DNA of 42,546 bases from Gardnerella vaginalis 1500E (GTDB lineage Bacteria > Actinomycetota > Actinomycetes > Actinomycetales > Bifidobacteriaceae): positions 1 through 42,546 of the forward strand of contig NZ_ADES01000004.1 in the NCBI RefSeq assembly GCF_000263595.1, given 5' to 3'. The notes beneath the pieces were generated by a model. It was not told the DNA's origin, searched no databases, and was given only the letters and a program-made list of their open reading frames with translations. Shown here in pieces: positions 1 to 8,302 of this stretch. The translations under genes were made by a program, and so were the position numbers. Numbering within the stretch: position 1 is the stretch's first letter; each line of letters opens with the position of its first letter.

Positions 1-1
1 C

Positions 2-1006
2 GAAGATTTACTAGCTCCTATATCTCCAGTTCCGCGCGAAATAATAGTTCCAATTTCAATTCCTGAAGATCGTCAAGAAGAGCTTGAATCATGGCTTAGT
101 AATATGCGCGGCTCTAAAGTAAGTATTAGAGTTGCGGAGCGTGGAGAAAAGCGAGCTCTTATGGATCGGGCTAACGAAAACGCTTCTCAAGCGCTTACTC
201 GCATAAAATCAAGTCGTATTAACAGCATAGATATCAGAACTGAAGCCATGAACGAAATTTCTAAGGCTCTTGGCATGAAGGAATCTCCTTTGCGCATTGA
301 ATGCTACGATATTTCAAATACTGTAGACGGTAGTTATCAGGTTGCTTCTATGGTTGTGTTTGAAGATGGAATTGCGCGTCCTAGCGAGTATCGTCATTTT
401 GTTATTCGCGGAGAAAATGGTGTTGGAAAACTTGATGATTTAAGCGCAGTTTATGAAACAATTTTTAGAAGATTTAAGCATTCTGATTCGAATGTTGAAT
501 CTGAAAATTTGAATAACTCTACTGTTGTTGCAGATTCTAATCAGAATCGTCGTTTTGCCTACAAGCCGCAACTTATTATTATTGATGGCGCAAAAGAGCA
601 AGCTAAATCTGCTAAGCGCGCAATGCTGGACGCGGGTATTAGCGGTATTACTGTTTGTGGTTTAGCTAAAAAACTTGAAGAAGTATGGCTTCCAGATGAA
701 GATTATCCGATTATTTTGAAGCGTAGTTCAGAAGGATTGTATTTGTTGCAGCGTGCAAGGGATGAATCTCATCGTTTTGCTATTACTTACCATCGTAAGC
801 GTAGAAGAAAAGGTGCTTTGCATTCAGCTTTTGACACTATTCCTGGAATTGGTGAAGTGTATCGTAAACGTTTGCTTTCTTCCTTTGGATCTTTAAAAGA
901 GTTAAAGAAAGCTTCGTTAGAAGATTTACAAAAGGTTAATGGCATTGGTGAAAGTAAAGCAAAAACCATATTTGACGCTTTACATTCTGAAACAGCTGGC
1001 AGCTAG
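2..1006 (+). CDS. uvrC: UvrABC excinuclease subunit C, C-terminal part (gene continues beyond the left edge)
   Basis: UvrC makes the two incisions around a lesion in nucleotide excision repair, acting with UvrA and UvrB. The frame is open from base 2 with no start codon in the window, so only the last 334 codons are seen. Visible parts are the RNase-H-like 5'-incision nuclease domain, with IECYDISN and LIIIDGAKEQ carrying the expected catalytic Asp residues and ESHRFAITYHRKRR the expected His, and a C-terminal tandem helix-hairpin-helix (IPGIGEVYRKRLL, VNGIGESKAKTIF). The first ATG in frame, at 104, is internal to the nuclease part and is not the start. A stem-loop lies 64 bp after the stop. 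The family call is firm; the missing part would carry the GIY-YIG and UvrB-binding domains. Confidence 0.96.
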   Translation, partial: EDLLAPISPVPREIIVPISIPEDRQEELESWLSNMRGSKVSIRVAERGEKRALMDRANENASQALTRIKSSRINSIDIRTEAMNEISKALGMKESPLRIECYDISNTVDGSYQVASMVVFEDGIARPSEYRHFVIRGENGVGKLDDLSAVYETIFRRFKHSDSNVESENLNNSTVVADSNQNRRFAYKPQLIIIDGAKEQAKSAKRAMLDAGISGITVCGLAKKLEEVWLPDEDYPIILKRSSEGLYLLQRARDESHRFAITYHRKRRRKGALHSAFDTIPGIGEVYRKRLLSSFGSLKELKKASLEDLQKVNGIGESKAKTIFDALHSETAGS

Positions 1007-1069
1007 TTGTCGTAAAAATTGCGGTTTCAATAGTGATAGTTGAAAATAGTGTATAAATTGTATCAACAA

Positions 1070-1134
1070 AAAACTCCACCTTGTAGAAGATTCTCGCTTG
1101 ATTCGCAAAATATTAATCTACAAGGGGGAGTTTT
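1070..1134. terminator. Long stem-loop between convergent genes, probably a two-way terminator
   Basis: The arms 1070-1087 (AAAACTCCACC then TTGTAGA) and 1117-1134 pair over 18 positions with one mismatch around a 29-nt loop. On the minus strand the stem is followed by six T, on the plus strand by TTTTCTG. The position between the uvrC stop and the stop of the opposite gene fits a shared terminator. The long loop is unusual for a classical terminator. Confidence 0.7.
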
Positions 1135-1187
1135 CTGTAATTTTTATTAAATACTTATGAAACATTTGTGAACTTTATTACCGTTTG

Positions 1188-1778
1188 CTAGCCCAAATCT
1201 GCATATGTACAAATCCATTTATTGTATTTGTGCTCCAAAACGATTGAAGCCCAGTATTCTACAGGTCCTGCAGAAATATGAACAACGCCTTCAAAATGAT
1301 GAGGATTCGTTAGCATTCCATTAACAAAACTCGGCACTGCCGGCATCGCACACAATGCTGAACGTGTTTTCATATCATTCTTATATTGGAAGTAATCATC
1401 CATTAGCTTCCACATGTTATCTAATTTTGTAACACACTTTGGTGTTAGCAATTGTTTCATAGCTGTAGAAGTAGGTCTTCCTCTGGAAATATCAGAAGCA
1501 ATGCAAGCTATTTGGCAAGTTCTTAATGCAATCTTAACAAGATCTTTTTCATCTTGATCGTCAAAATAGCATGTGCCAATATGGTACTCCAGTTTTTTGC
1601 GCGATAAGGCAATAGACAGTTCGCCTTCGTACACTGGTAACGATGTGCGAGCGTTAAAAACAACATGTGGCGGATGCTCATTGTTATCGTTGCTATTATT
1701 TGATGACTTGTTGTTAAGCACGTCATCATTTTCGTCATCGTTATCCATTTCATATGTATCAACTATATTAATTTTCAT
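1188..1778 (-). CDS. Rv3235-like conserved actinobacterial protein, function unknown
   Basis: This is a 196-residue protein. The first 45 residues are acidic and Asn/Ser-rich (DNDDENDDVLNN and similar) and probably disordered. The rest has the spacing I recall for the Rv3235 family: a helix ending in SRGRPTSTAMKQLLTP, a short linker, then a beta-rich end HFEGVVHISAGP...KWICTYADLG. The start is supported by AGGAGAG upstream of the ATG. There is no signal peptide, membrane segment or catalytic motif. It faces uvrC across a shared stem-loop and is divergent from guaB3. The family assignment is by pattern only; an unrelated hypothetical protein remains possible. Confidence 0.6.
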   Translation of the reverse strand: MKINIVDTYEMDNDDENDDVLNNKSSNNSNDNNEHPPHVVFNARTSLPVYEGELSIALSRKKLEYHIGTCYFDDQDEKDLVKIALRTCQIACIASDISRGRPTSTAMKQLLTPKCVTKLDNMWKLMDDYFQYKNDMKTRSALCAMPAVPSFVNGMLTNPHHFEGVVHISAGPVEYWASIVLEHKYNKWICTYADLG

Positions 1779-2160
1779 TTTCTCTCCTGTATCTCATCTG
1801 CTCTATGAGCCCTTAAATTTCAGTACTTGCTAAGCTCATATCCCTACAAAATCAGCAAGTTAGATAAAAGCTTACAACGCGAGTTTTCGTCTATCTGTGT
1901 AAAATGCAAAAATGTGGATAAATTACAAAATATTCGTCATTTACCTTGAAAATAAACGATTTTAAGCGTGTTGAGTTATACACATTACGGTTTTATCGGT
2001 GTGTCGTATGATTTGGATGAATATTTTGTATGCATTGTTATGCAAATTTGCTTATAAAAACCATTAAAAATTAGATTTTTCAACATCAAAAAGCTACTGA
2101 TAATAGTTGTAAAACATTGCGGATAAAACTTCGTCAGCATAAGGCACTAGCCTAATAAGT
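1779..2160. other. Divergent intergenic region with two DnaA-box-like 9-mers
   Basis: This 382-bp AT-rich spacer separates the divergent Rv3235-like gene and guaB3. TGTGGATAA at 1913-1921 is the exact reverse complement of the DnaA-box consensus TTATCCACA, and TTATACACA at 1976-1984 differs from it at one base. Short inverted repeats TATGAGC/GCTCATA (1804-1810, 1834-1840) and ACTTGCT/AGCAAGT (1825-1831, 1854-1860) also occur. I see no convincing gene here. Confidence 0.5.
2148..2160 (+). promoter_or_regulatory. Probable leaderless promoter of guaB3
   Basis: TAGCCT at 2148-2153 lies exactly 7 nt before the ATG at 2161. No Shine-Dalgarno sequence precedes the gene. Transcription would then start at or next to the start codon. 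There is no clear -35 at normal spacing. Confidence 0.45.
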
Positions 2161-3291
2161 ATGTCTCAGGAAATTGAAATTGGTTTGGGCAAAAAAGCCC
2201 GAGTTGCATATTCGCTTGACGATATTGCTATTGTTCCTTCGCGCCGTTCGCGCGACCCAAAGGCTGTATCTACTTCATGGCAGGTAGATGCTTATACCTT
2301 TGATATTCCAATTATTGCCGCTCCAATGGATTCAGTTACAAGCCCAGATACTGCAATTGCTATTGGTCAAATGGGCGGTCTTGGAGTTCTTGATTTGGAA
2401 GGATTATGGACTCGTTATGAGAATCCAGAGCCTTTGTTAAAAGAAATATCCGAGTTGCCTTGCGAGGTTGCAACGCGTCGAATTCAGGAAATTTACACTG
2501 AACCAATCAAGCCTGAATTAATTGCTAAGCGCTTGCATACTATTCGTGACGCTGGTGTTACTGTTGCTGGCGCTCTTTCTCCTCAGCGAACTCAGGAACT
2601 TTACAATACTGTTCTTGAAGCTGGTGTTGACTTGTTTGTTATTCGCGGAACTGCTGTGTCTGCTGAGCATGTTTCCACAGATCACGAGCCTCTTGATTTA
2701 AAGAAGTTTATTTACGATCTTGATGTGCCTGTTATTGTTGGAGGCTGCGCTGATTACACTTCTGCTTTGCATTTGATGCGCACTGGAGCTGCAGGTATTT
2801 TAGTTGGATTCGGCGGTGGTGCTGTGTCTGCAACTATGAACACTTTGGGAGTACAAGCACCTATGGCTACTGCTATTGCTGATGTTGCTGAAGCTCGTAG
2901 AGATTATATGGATGAGTCCGGTGGTCGATACGTGCAAATTATTGCAGATGGCGGAATGGGTAATTCTGGCAACTTTATTAAAGCTCTTGCAATGGGAGCG
3001 GATGCCGTTATGCTTGGAACTCCATTAGCTCGCGCAACGGAAGCTCCAGGCCGTGGCACTCATTGGGGTGCTGAAGCTCGTCATTTAACACTTCCACGCG
3101 GTATGCGCACTAATGTTGGAACGGTTGCTCCATTGGAAAACATTCTATTTGGTCCAAGTCACGAGGCTGACGGTACAACGAATTTTGTTGGTGCTTTGCG
3201 TCGCACAATGTCTTCTACCGGATACGTGGATGTAAAGAGCTTCCAGCGTTGCAATGTTGCGTTTAACCCATTCCATCAGGATGTTCGTTAA
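2161..3291 (+). CDS. guaB3: GuaB3-family IMP dehydrogenase-related protein
   Basis: This 376-residue protein has an IMPDH/GMP-reductase TIM barrel without CBS domains. The actinobacterial GuaB3 signature is visible: IIAAPMDSVTSPDTAIAIGQ near the N terminus, then VQAPMATAIADVAEARRDY, and a phosphate-binding ADGGMGNSGNFIKALAMGADAV. The loop that in true IMPDH carries the catalytic Cys (GSICTT) reads FGGGAVSATMN here, with no Cys, so ordinary IMP oxidation is not expected. Its role in purine metabolism is therefore uncertain. The gene is monocistronic: a leaderless-type promoter lies in front and a strong stem-loop follows 33 bp after the stop. Family call firm, activity open. Confidence 0.92.
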   Translation: MSQEIEIGLGKKARVAYSLDDIAIVPSRRSRDPKAVSTSWQVDAYTFDIPIIAAPMDSVTSPDTAIAIGQMGGLGVLDLEGLWTRYENPEPLLKEISELPCEVATRRIQEIYTEPIKPELIAKRLHTIRDAGVTVAGALSPQRTQELYNTVLEAGVDLFVIRGTAVSAEHVSTDHEPLDLKKFIYDLDVPVIVGGCADYTSALHLMRTGAAGILVGFGGGAVSATMNTLGVQAPMATAIADVAEARRDYMDESGGRYVQIIADGGMGNSGNFIKALAMGADAVMLGTPLARATEAPGRGTHWGAEARHLTLPRGMRTNVGTVAPLENILFGPSHEADGTTNFVGALRRTMSSTGYVDVKSFQRCNVAFNPFHQDVR

Positions 3292-3324
3292 GTTTATTTC
3301 AGCATAACTTTGTATATAGAATAT

Positions 3325-3367
3325 GCGGTTTAGTGCACGAATTGTGTGCTAAACCGCTGTATTTTTA
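3325..3367 (+). terminator. Rho-independent terminator after guaB3
   Basis: The arms GCGGTTTAGTGCAC and GTGTGCTAAACCGC pair over 14 bp, with two G-U pairs, around a 5-nt loop. TGTATTTTT follows the stem. Confidence 0.85.
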
Positions 3368-3494
3368 GCATATTGCGAAAGTTTTTAGTATAAGCGCTTG
3401 TAAAAATTCGTTTATTTAAATATTTTGTTAGCTAATAACAATATTAATCTCTATTTTTTGTATGGCTTACAGTAGTGTCGGCATAGGAATCAAG

Positions 3495-3507
3495 TACAAT
3501 TAATAAT
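3495..3507 (+). promoter_or_regulatory. Probable leaderless promoter of fadD
   Basis: TACAAT at 3495-3500 is followed by 7 nt (TAATAAT) and then the ATG at 3508. There is no Shine-Dalgarno sequence. The -35 region is not recognisable. Confidence 0.5.
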
Positions 3508-5565
3508 ATGCTCCGAGAATTTTCTGTAGAAGTAATTCACCCAACTCAAGACGGTGACACCATTTACTCGCTTCTTTCTAACCGTGCTATGCGCGATCCG
3601 CAAGGTATTGTTGCGCAGTGGCAAGATGACGACACTCGCCAGTGGCATGATGTTACTGCTGCTGAAATGCTCTCCAAGGTAAGGGCTGTAGCTAAAGGTT
3701 TAATTGCTCTTGGCGTGCAGCATGGATCAAAAGTTGTTATTTATTCTGCTACATGCTACGAGTGGGGTGTTGTTGACTTTGCATGCGCTTGCATTGGTGC
3801 AGTTAGCATCCCTATTTACGAAACGGATTCTGCTTTACAAGCTGCAGACATTATCAACGAAGTTAAGCCGGTTATTGCTTTTGCTGGTGACGATTCTCAT
3901 GCCCAATGCTTAGAGCGAGTTCGCCAAGATTATAAGCGCATTACTCTCAAAACCGTATTCAATTTCAAAGCAGGCGGTTTGGAAGCAGTTATTGACTTTG
4001 GTAAATCAATTAGTGAAGACGAGCTAAATCAGCGTGTTAGCGCTGTTAAGGCAGACGATTTGTCTACTATTGTTTACACTTCTGGCTCTACTGGAAAGCC
4101 AAAGGGAGCTATGCTTTCTCACCGTAACTTTACGCATATTGTTTTTGCAGGATACGATGTTCTTAGCGACATGCTTTGCAAACCAAATCGTTTACTTCTG
4201 TTCCTTCCTCTTGCGCACTGCTTTGCTAGATACATTCAATATGTTGCTATTGGCGCGCATGGTGTAATTGGTTATGTTCCTAACGCAAAACATTTACTTG
4301 CAGACTTGCGTAGTTTTAAACCAACATACTTATTAGGTGTTCCTCGAGTTTTTGAGAAAGTTTACAATGCTGCTTCTCAAAAAGCTGGTGCAGGTATTCG
4401 TGGTCGTATTTTTGCTAAAGCTGTTAAACATTTTATTCAGTGGTCTCGTGACAACGTTGATGGCAAAGCTCATTCTTTGGCTTCGCGCATGAATCACGCT
4501 ATGTATATGCGCACAGTTGGTTCTTCAATACGCTCTGCTTTAGGCCCTAATCTTTCATGGCTTGCTTGCGGTGGTGCTCCAATTAATGCTGATTTAGCGC
4601 ATTTCTTCAACGGTCTTGACGGCATTACCTTCATTCAAGGTTACGGTATGACTGAAACTGCAGCTCCTTGCGTAGTTAATTTTGAACACGCAAATCAGGT
4701 TGGTTCAGTTGGTCGCCCAGGTCCTGGAATCACAATTCGACTTGCTGACGATGATGAAGTGCTTATTAAAGGACCTAACGTTTTCATGGGTTACTACAAT
4801 AAGCCTGAGCTTACTGCAGAAGTTATTGACGAAGATGGCTGGCTTCATTCTGGCGATCTTGGTGAAATTGATGACGAAGGCTTCCTATCGATTACTGGTC
4901 GCAAGAAAGATATTATTATTACTGCCGGAGGCAAGAATATAAGTCCTGCTCCTATGGAAAGCATTATTGCGCAATGCCCACTGGTTTCTCACGCAGTAGT
5001 GGTTGGAGATGGAAAGCCATTCGTTTCTGCATTGATTGAGCTTGACCCAGACATGGTTCGTTCATGGCTTAAGAATAAGAGCATGGATGTTGACTTATCT
5101 ATGAAAGAAATTGCTAACAATGACGCTGTTCGCTCTGTTGTTCAGCAGTTTATTGATCAAGCAAATAGCACTGTTTCTAGGGCTGAATCTGTTCGTAAAT
5201 TTGTTATTTTGCAAGATGAGTTCACTCAGGATGCTGGAACTTTGACTCCAAGTATGAAGATTGTTCGTCCAAAAATACTTGCACGTTACGCAGATATTAT
5301 TGAAACTCAATTGTATGCTCCAAAGCCAAACACGCGTCCTTTGCCTGCAACTGTTAAGATTCTCGACAAAACTACCGAAACTGTTAAGCAGGCTCAAGAA
5401 ACAGTTAAGCAAGCGCAAGAGGTTGTAACTCCTCGAGTCCGTCAAGCAATTGATCAGGCTGCAACTCATCTTAAGCATTTTGGTGAAGAAGCTTCCTCGG
5501 AATCATCTGTTTTGTCTCGCGATGATCAAGACAATAACGATAATAACGTACGCAACAACGAGTGA
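3508..5565 (+). CDS. fadD: Long-chain fatty-acid--CoA ligase (FadD15-like)
   Basis: This 685-residue ANL-superfamily enzyme activates a long-chain fatty acid through an acyl-AMP to acyl-CoA. It has the AMP-binding P-loop TIVYTSGSTGKPKGAML at about residue 187, the A5 motif GYGMTETAAP, and the hinge and lysine-loop region GWLHSGDLGEIDDEGF followed by TGRKKDIIITAGGKNISP. The size and the long inter-motif segment match the FACL/FadD15 group rather than short-chain synthetases. The last ~75 residues are an unusual tail: the heptamer TVKQAQE occurs twice in tandem (from about residue 623), then a predicted amphipathic helix and an Asp/Asn-rich end. The tail could bind membranes, which is inference. 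The gene is followed by def on the same strand. Confidence 0.9.
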   Translation: MLREFSVEVIHPTQDGDTIYSLLSNRAMRDPQGIVAQWQDDDTRQWHDVTAAEMLSKVRAVAKGLIALGVQHGSKVVIYSATCYEWGVVDFACACIGAVSIPIYETDSALQAADIINEVKPVIAFAGDDSHAQCLERVRQDYKRITLKTVFNFKAGGLEAVIDFGKSISEDELNQRVSAVKADDLSTIVYTSGSTGKPKGAMLSHRNFTHIVFAGYDVLSDMLCKPNRLLLFLPLAHCFARYIQYVAIGAHGVIGYVPNAKHLLADLRSFKPTYLLGVPRVFEKVYNAASQKAGAGIRGRIFAKAVKHFIQWSRDNVDGKAHSLASRMNHAMYMRTVGSSIRSALGPNLSWLACGGAPINADLAHFFNGLDGITFIQGYGMTETAAPCVVNFEHANQVGSVGRPGPGITIRLADDDEVLIKGPNVFMGYYNKPELTAEVIDEDGWLHSGDLGEIDDEGFLSITGRKKDIIITAGGKNISPAPMESIIAQCPLVSHAVVVGDGKPFVSALIELDPDMVRSWLKNKSMDVDLSMKEIANNDAVRSVVQQFIDQANSTVSRAESVRKFVILQDEFTQDAGTLTPSMKIVRPKILARYADIIETQLYAPKPNTRPLPATVKILDKTTETVKQAQETVKQAQEVVTPRVRQAIDQAATHLKHFGEEASSESSVLSRDDQDNNDNNVRNNE

Positions 5566-5631
5566 AATTAATTACTAATCTGCAATAGAAGATAATGTGT
5601 AATTAGTTACACTTGATTAAGGAGTTTTTGC

Positions 5632-6120
5632 GTGGCAATTAGAAAAATTCGTGTTGTTCCAGATCCTGTTCTTAGAACACCTTGTGACGAGATTCGTGAG
5701 ATTACGCCGGCTGTTAAGCATTTGGTTGAAGATTTGTTGGAAACTGTGAACGATCCAGGTCGTGCAGGATTGTCAGCTAATCAAATTGGCGTAAGTTTAC
5801 GAGCGTTCTCTTACAACATTGATGGACGTATTGGCTATATTCTAAATCCTGTTCTTGAAGATTTAAGCGGAGAACAATACGACGATGAAGGCTGCTTATC
5901 TGTGCCAGGATTGTGGTATAAAACTCGCCGATATAATCATGCTCGCGCTCGCGGTATTGATTTAAACGGTAAAACTGTTGTTCTTGAAGGCGATGGTCTT
6001 ATGGCCAGAATGTTGCAGCATGAATGCGATCATTTGGACGGTCATATTTATTTAGACAGGCTAGAAAAGGACGTTCGCAAGCAAGCTATGCGTGAGCTTC
6101 GCAACAATATGCGTTCCTAA
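5632..6120 (+). CDS. def: Peptide deformylase
   Basis: This metalloenzyme removes the formyl group from the N-terminal Met of new proteins. It is 162 residues long and starts with GTG at 5632, supported by AAGGAG about 10 nt upstream. All three family motifs are present: motif 1 as GLSANQIG (usually GLAAPQIG), motif 2 EGCLSVP with the metal-binding Cys, and motif 3 QHECDHLDG with the two metal-binding His and the catalytic Glu. The relaxed motif 1 fits the divergent actinobacterial or type-3-like deformylases. It lies between fadD and rpsB and has its own ribosome binding site. Confidence 0.95.
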   Translation: MAIRKIRVVPDPVLRTPCDEIREITPAVKHLVEDLLETVNDPGRAGLSANQIGVSLRAFSYNIDGRIGYILNPVLEDLSGEQYDDEGCLSVPGLWYKTRRYNHARARGIDLNGKTVVLEGDGLMARMLQHECDHLDGHIYLDRLEKDVRKQAMRELRNNMRS

Positions 6121-6130
6121 CTTTGGCTGA

Positions 6131-6160
6131 TTAAATATCGTATCTAGTATCTGATATAAT
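6131..6160 (+). promoter_or_regulatory. Promoter of rpsB-tsf
   Basis: A perfect -10 TATAAT lies at 6155-6160. The best upstream match for a -35 (TTAAAT, 6131-6136, 18-bp spacer) is poor. About 200 nt of untranslated leader would precede rpsB. Confidence 0.55.
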
Positions 6161-6360
6161 TTCGCTTTGCGCGTCCATTTTGAGCATGAGTATTGTCGCG
6201 TTATATGAATGCTCGCTTTTTATTGTCTACAAGGACTCGCAAATACGCGCCATGTACGCGTCCGTTCGTGTCGGTCGGCTTGTGTTTAGACGTATGTTTA
6301 AGCCAAGTTGCATGCGAACAGACATGGCCAGGCAAGAACCGACAAGAAAGGTATATAGAT
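6161..6360 (+). promoter_or_regulatory. Long rpsB 5' leader with crossing complementary segments
   Basis: Between the TATAAT box and the rpsB start, GTTCG (6264-6268) can pair with CGAAC (6315-6319), and TGTCGGT (6269-6275) with ACCGACA (6338-6344), which abuts the Shine-Dalgarno region. The two pairings cross, so they would form a pseudoknot or alternative states. Ribosomal-protein leaders often bind their own protein; autoregulation by S2 is inferred only. Confidence 0.35.
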
Positions 6361-7179
6361 ATGGCACAGATTACCATGAGTGAAATGCTGAAGGCTGGTT
6401 TGCACTTCGGTCATCAGACTCGTCGCTGGAACCCAAAGATGAAGCAGTTCATTCTTACCCAGCGCAATGGTATTCATATCATCAATTTGTTCAAGTCTCT
6501 CGACATGATCGACAAGGCTTATGACTTCATCAAGCAGACTGTTGCCCACAATGGCACTGTTCTCTTCGTGGGCACTAAGAAGCAGGCTCAGGAAGCTGTA
6601 CAGAATCAGGCAACTCGCGTAAACATGCCTTATGTTTGCGAGCGTTGGCTTGGCGGTATGTTGACCAATTTCCAGACCGTTTCTACTCGCGTAAAGCGTT
6701 TGAAGGAACTTGAGGAAATGGACTTCAGCGATGTTCGTGGATCCGGCTTGACCAAGAAGGAACTTTTGCTTCTCGAGCGCGAGAAGGACAAGCTTTCCAA
6801 GCAGCTCGGTGGTATTCGCAACATGAACCGCACTCCATCTGCCATGTTCGTTGTTGACATTAACAAGGAAGCTTTGGCTGTTGAAGAAGCTCATAAGCTT
6901 GGTATTCCAGTCGTGGCAATCGTTGATACCAACACTGATCCTGAAGCTGTTGAGTACCCAATTCCAGCTAACGATGATGCTATTCGTGGCGTTGAGTTGT
7001 TGACCAGCTTAATGGCTGACGCTGTAGCTGAAGGTTTGCTTGAGCATGCTGGTAAGGGCGCTAAGTCCGAAGGTAATGATGCTCAGCCAATGGCAGCTTG
7101 GGAAAAGGAATTGCTCACCAAGGAAGGCGAAGCTGAAGCTAAGCCTGCTAAGGAAGAAAATACTGAGGCAAAAGCCTAG
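6361..7179 (+). CDS. rpsB: 30S ribosomal protein S2
   Basis: This is a 272-residue uS2 protein of the small subunit body. The open frame reaches back to 6193, but the protein starts at the ATG at 6361: the conserved N terminus [19 protein letters not shown] begins there and AAGAAAGG lies about 9 nt upstream. The hallmark [13 protein letters not shown], the central [10 protein letters not shown] and [10 protein letters not shown], and [14 protein letters not shown] are all present. The C-terminal ~35 residues are rich in Ala, Glu and Lys, as is usual. Codon use is more restricted and G/C-ended than in the neighbours, typical of a highly expressed gene. It is transcribed with tsf. Confidence 0.97.
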   Translation: MAQITMSEMLKAGLHFGHQTRRWNPKMKQFILTQRNGIHIINLFKSLDMIDKAYDFIKQTVAHNGTVLFVGTKKQAQEAVQNQATRVNMPYVCERWLGGMLTNFQTVSTRVKRLKELEEMDFSDVRGSGLTKKELLLLEREKDKLSKQLGGIRNMNRTPSAMFVVDINKEALAVEEAHKLGIPVVAIVDTNTDPEAVEYPIPANDDAIRGVELLTSLMADAVAEGLLEHAGKGAKSEGNDAQPMAAWEKELLTKEGEAEAKPAKEENTEAKA

Positions 7180-7198
7180 TAAGCTAATTTGCAACCAG

Positions 7199-7259
7199 AT
7201 TCTTAAATTAAAGCTGCAAAATCCAATTAATTATTTGCTTTTTGCAGCTTTTAAGAATC
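7199..7259 (+). terminator. Nested stem-loop between rpsB and tsf (attenuator or partial terminator)
   Basis: An outer pair, GATTCTTAA (7199-7207) with TTAAGAATC (7251-7259), encloses an inner stem AAGCTGCAAAA (7211-7221) with TTTTGCAGCTT (7240-7250). The tsf ribosome binding site begins just after it. It lies inside an operon, so it may tune the rpsB:tsf ratio or protect the mRNA 3' end. Confidence 0.6.
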
Positions 7260-7281
7260 ATATTGATACGAGGAGAACAAA

Positions 7282-8133
7282 ATGGCAGCAATTACTGCAG
7301 CGTTGATTAAGCAGGTGCGTGAAGAAACTGGCGCCGGCATGATGGACGTTAAAAAAGCTCTTACTGAAGCTGAAGGCGACGTTGCCCGCGCTAAGGAAAT
7401 CATCCGCGCAAAGGGTATTCAGGCCGCTGGTAAGCGCGAGGGCCGTAAGGCTCAGGAAGGCACCATCGCTTCTAAGGTTGTTAAGTCTGCTGAAGGCGAA
7501 ACTGGTTATGCAGTTGAGTTGAATTCCGAAACTGACTTCGTGGCAAAGACCCCTAAGTTTGTGGAATTCTCTAACACTGTTCTTGACCATGCTGTTGAAG
7601 CTAATGCTTCTACTGCTGAAGAAGTACTTGCAGCACCAGCTGATGGCACAACTGTTAAGGAATCTGTTGAAGAAGCAGCAGCTTTGTTTGGCGAGCACGT
7701 CAAGGTTGGTCAGGTTGCTAAGGTAAGTGGTCCACACGTTGAGATTTATGCTCACAAGAAGTCCGTGGAATTGCCTCCAAGCATCGTTTCCATGATTGCT
7801 ACTGACGAAGCTGGCGCAAAGGTTGCTCACGAAGCAGCTTTGCAGATTTCTGCTATGGGTGCTCAGTGGCTTCGCCGCGAGGACGTTCCAGAAGAAGTTT
7901 TGGAATCTGAGCGTCGCGTTGCAACTGAGAAGTCCTTGGCTGAAGGCAAGCCAGAGAAGATTGTTCCAAAGATTGTTGAAGGTCGTATGAACGCCTTCTT
8001 CAAGGAAACTGTTCTTCTTGAGCAGGCTTACGTAAAGGATCCATCCAAGAGCGTTGGCGACTTGTTCAAGGAAGTCGGCGGTACCGCTTTGGCATTCGCT
8101 CGTCTTGAGGTTGGTAAGGGCGCTGCTGAATAA
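7282..8133 (+). CDS. tsf: Translation elongation factor Ts
   Basis: EF-Ts exchanges GDP for GTP on EF-Tu. The 283-residue protein starts at the ATG at 7282 with GAGGAG about 7 nt upstream. The N-terminal UBA-like module ALIKQVREETGAGMMDVKKA is followed by the core with LNSETDFVAKTPKF and the characteristic VGQVAKVSG. The C-terminal part VLLEQAYVKDPSKSVGDL is also diagnostic. Codon choice is as biased as in rpsB. A strong terminator follows 43 bp after the stop, so rpsB-tsf is a two-gene unit. Confidence 0.97.
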   Translation: MAAITAALIKQVREETGAGMMDVKKALTEAEGDVARAKEIIRAKGIQAAGKREGRKAQEGTIASKVVKSAEGETGYAVELNSETDFVAKTPKFVEFSNTVLDHAVEANASTAEEVLAAPADGTTVKESVEEAAALFGEHVKVGQVAKVSGPHVEIYAHKKSVELPPSIVSMIATDEAGAKVAHEAALQISAMGAQWLRREDVPEEVLESERRVATEKSLAEGKPEKIVPKIVEGRMNAFFKETVLLEQAYVKDPSKSVGDLFKEVGGTALAFARLEVGKGAAE

Positions 8134-8176
8134 GCATTGCTTATACTAAGGATCTATTCTGATTCTTAAACTATTG

Positions 8177-8210
8177 GGCTGTGTACATTTTGTGCGCAGC
8201 CTTTTTATTT
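8177..8210 (+). terminator. Rho-independent terminator after tsf
   Basis: GGCTGTGTACA and TGTGCGCAGCC form an 11-bp stem with two G-U pairs and a TTT loop, followed by TTTTTATTT. Confidence 0.9.
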
Positions 8211-8302
8211 ATTTGACAGTTTAATGTGTGTTAAGTGTCGCGTTTTATAGATAAAATAGCAAAGATATACTTGCATTCGCCGTGATGACTGGAGGAATCT
8301 GT

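Noticed and set aside
1779..2160. Chromosome origin
   Set aside because: Only two DnaA-like boxes, no dnaA, dnaN or rpmH gene and no AT-rich 13-mer array in the vicinity.
6193..6360. A 56-codon extension upstream of rpsB in the same frame
   Set aside because: It lacks a ribosome site, lies in the leader after the TATAAT box, and S2 proteins begin at [15 protein letters not shown] sequence.
6298..6894. Long minus-strand frame opposite rpsB
   Set aside because: It is a shadow of strong codon bias in rpsB; no ribosome site and no family features.
7258..7830. 190-codon minus-strand frame opposite tsf
   Set aside because: Antisense shadow of tsf; composition is Ser/Phe/Asn-rich as expected for a reversed biased gene.
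8213..8257. TTGACA upstream of pyrH as a classical promoter
   Set aside because: No acceptable -10 lies 16-18 bp downstream; the nearest TAAAAT (8252-8257) is 33 bp away.
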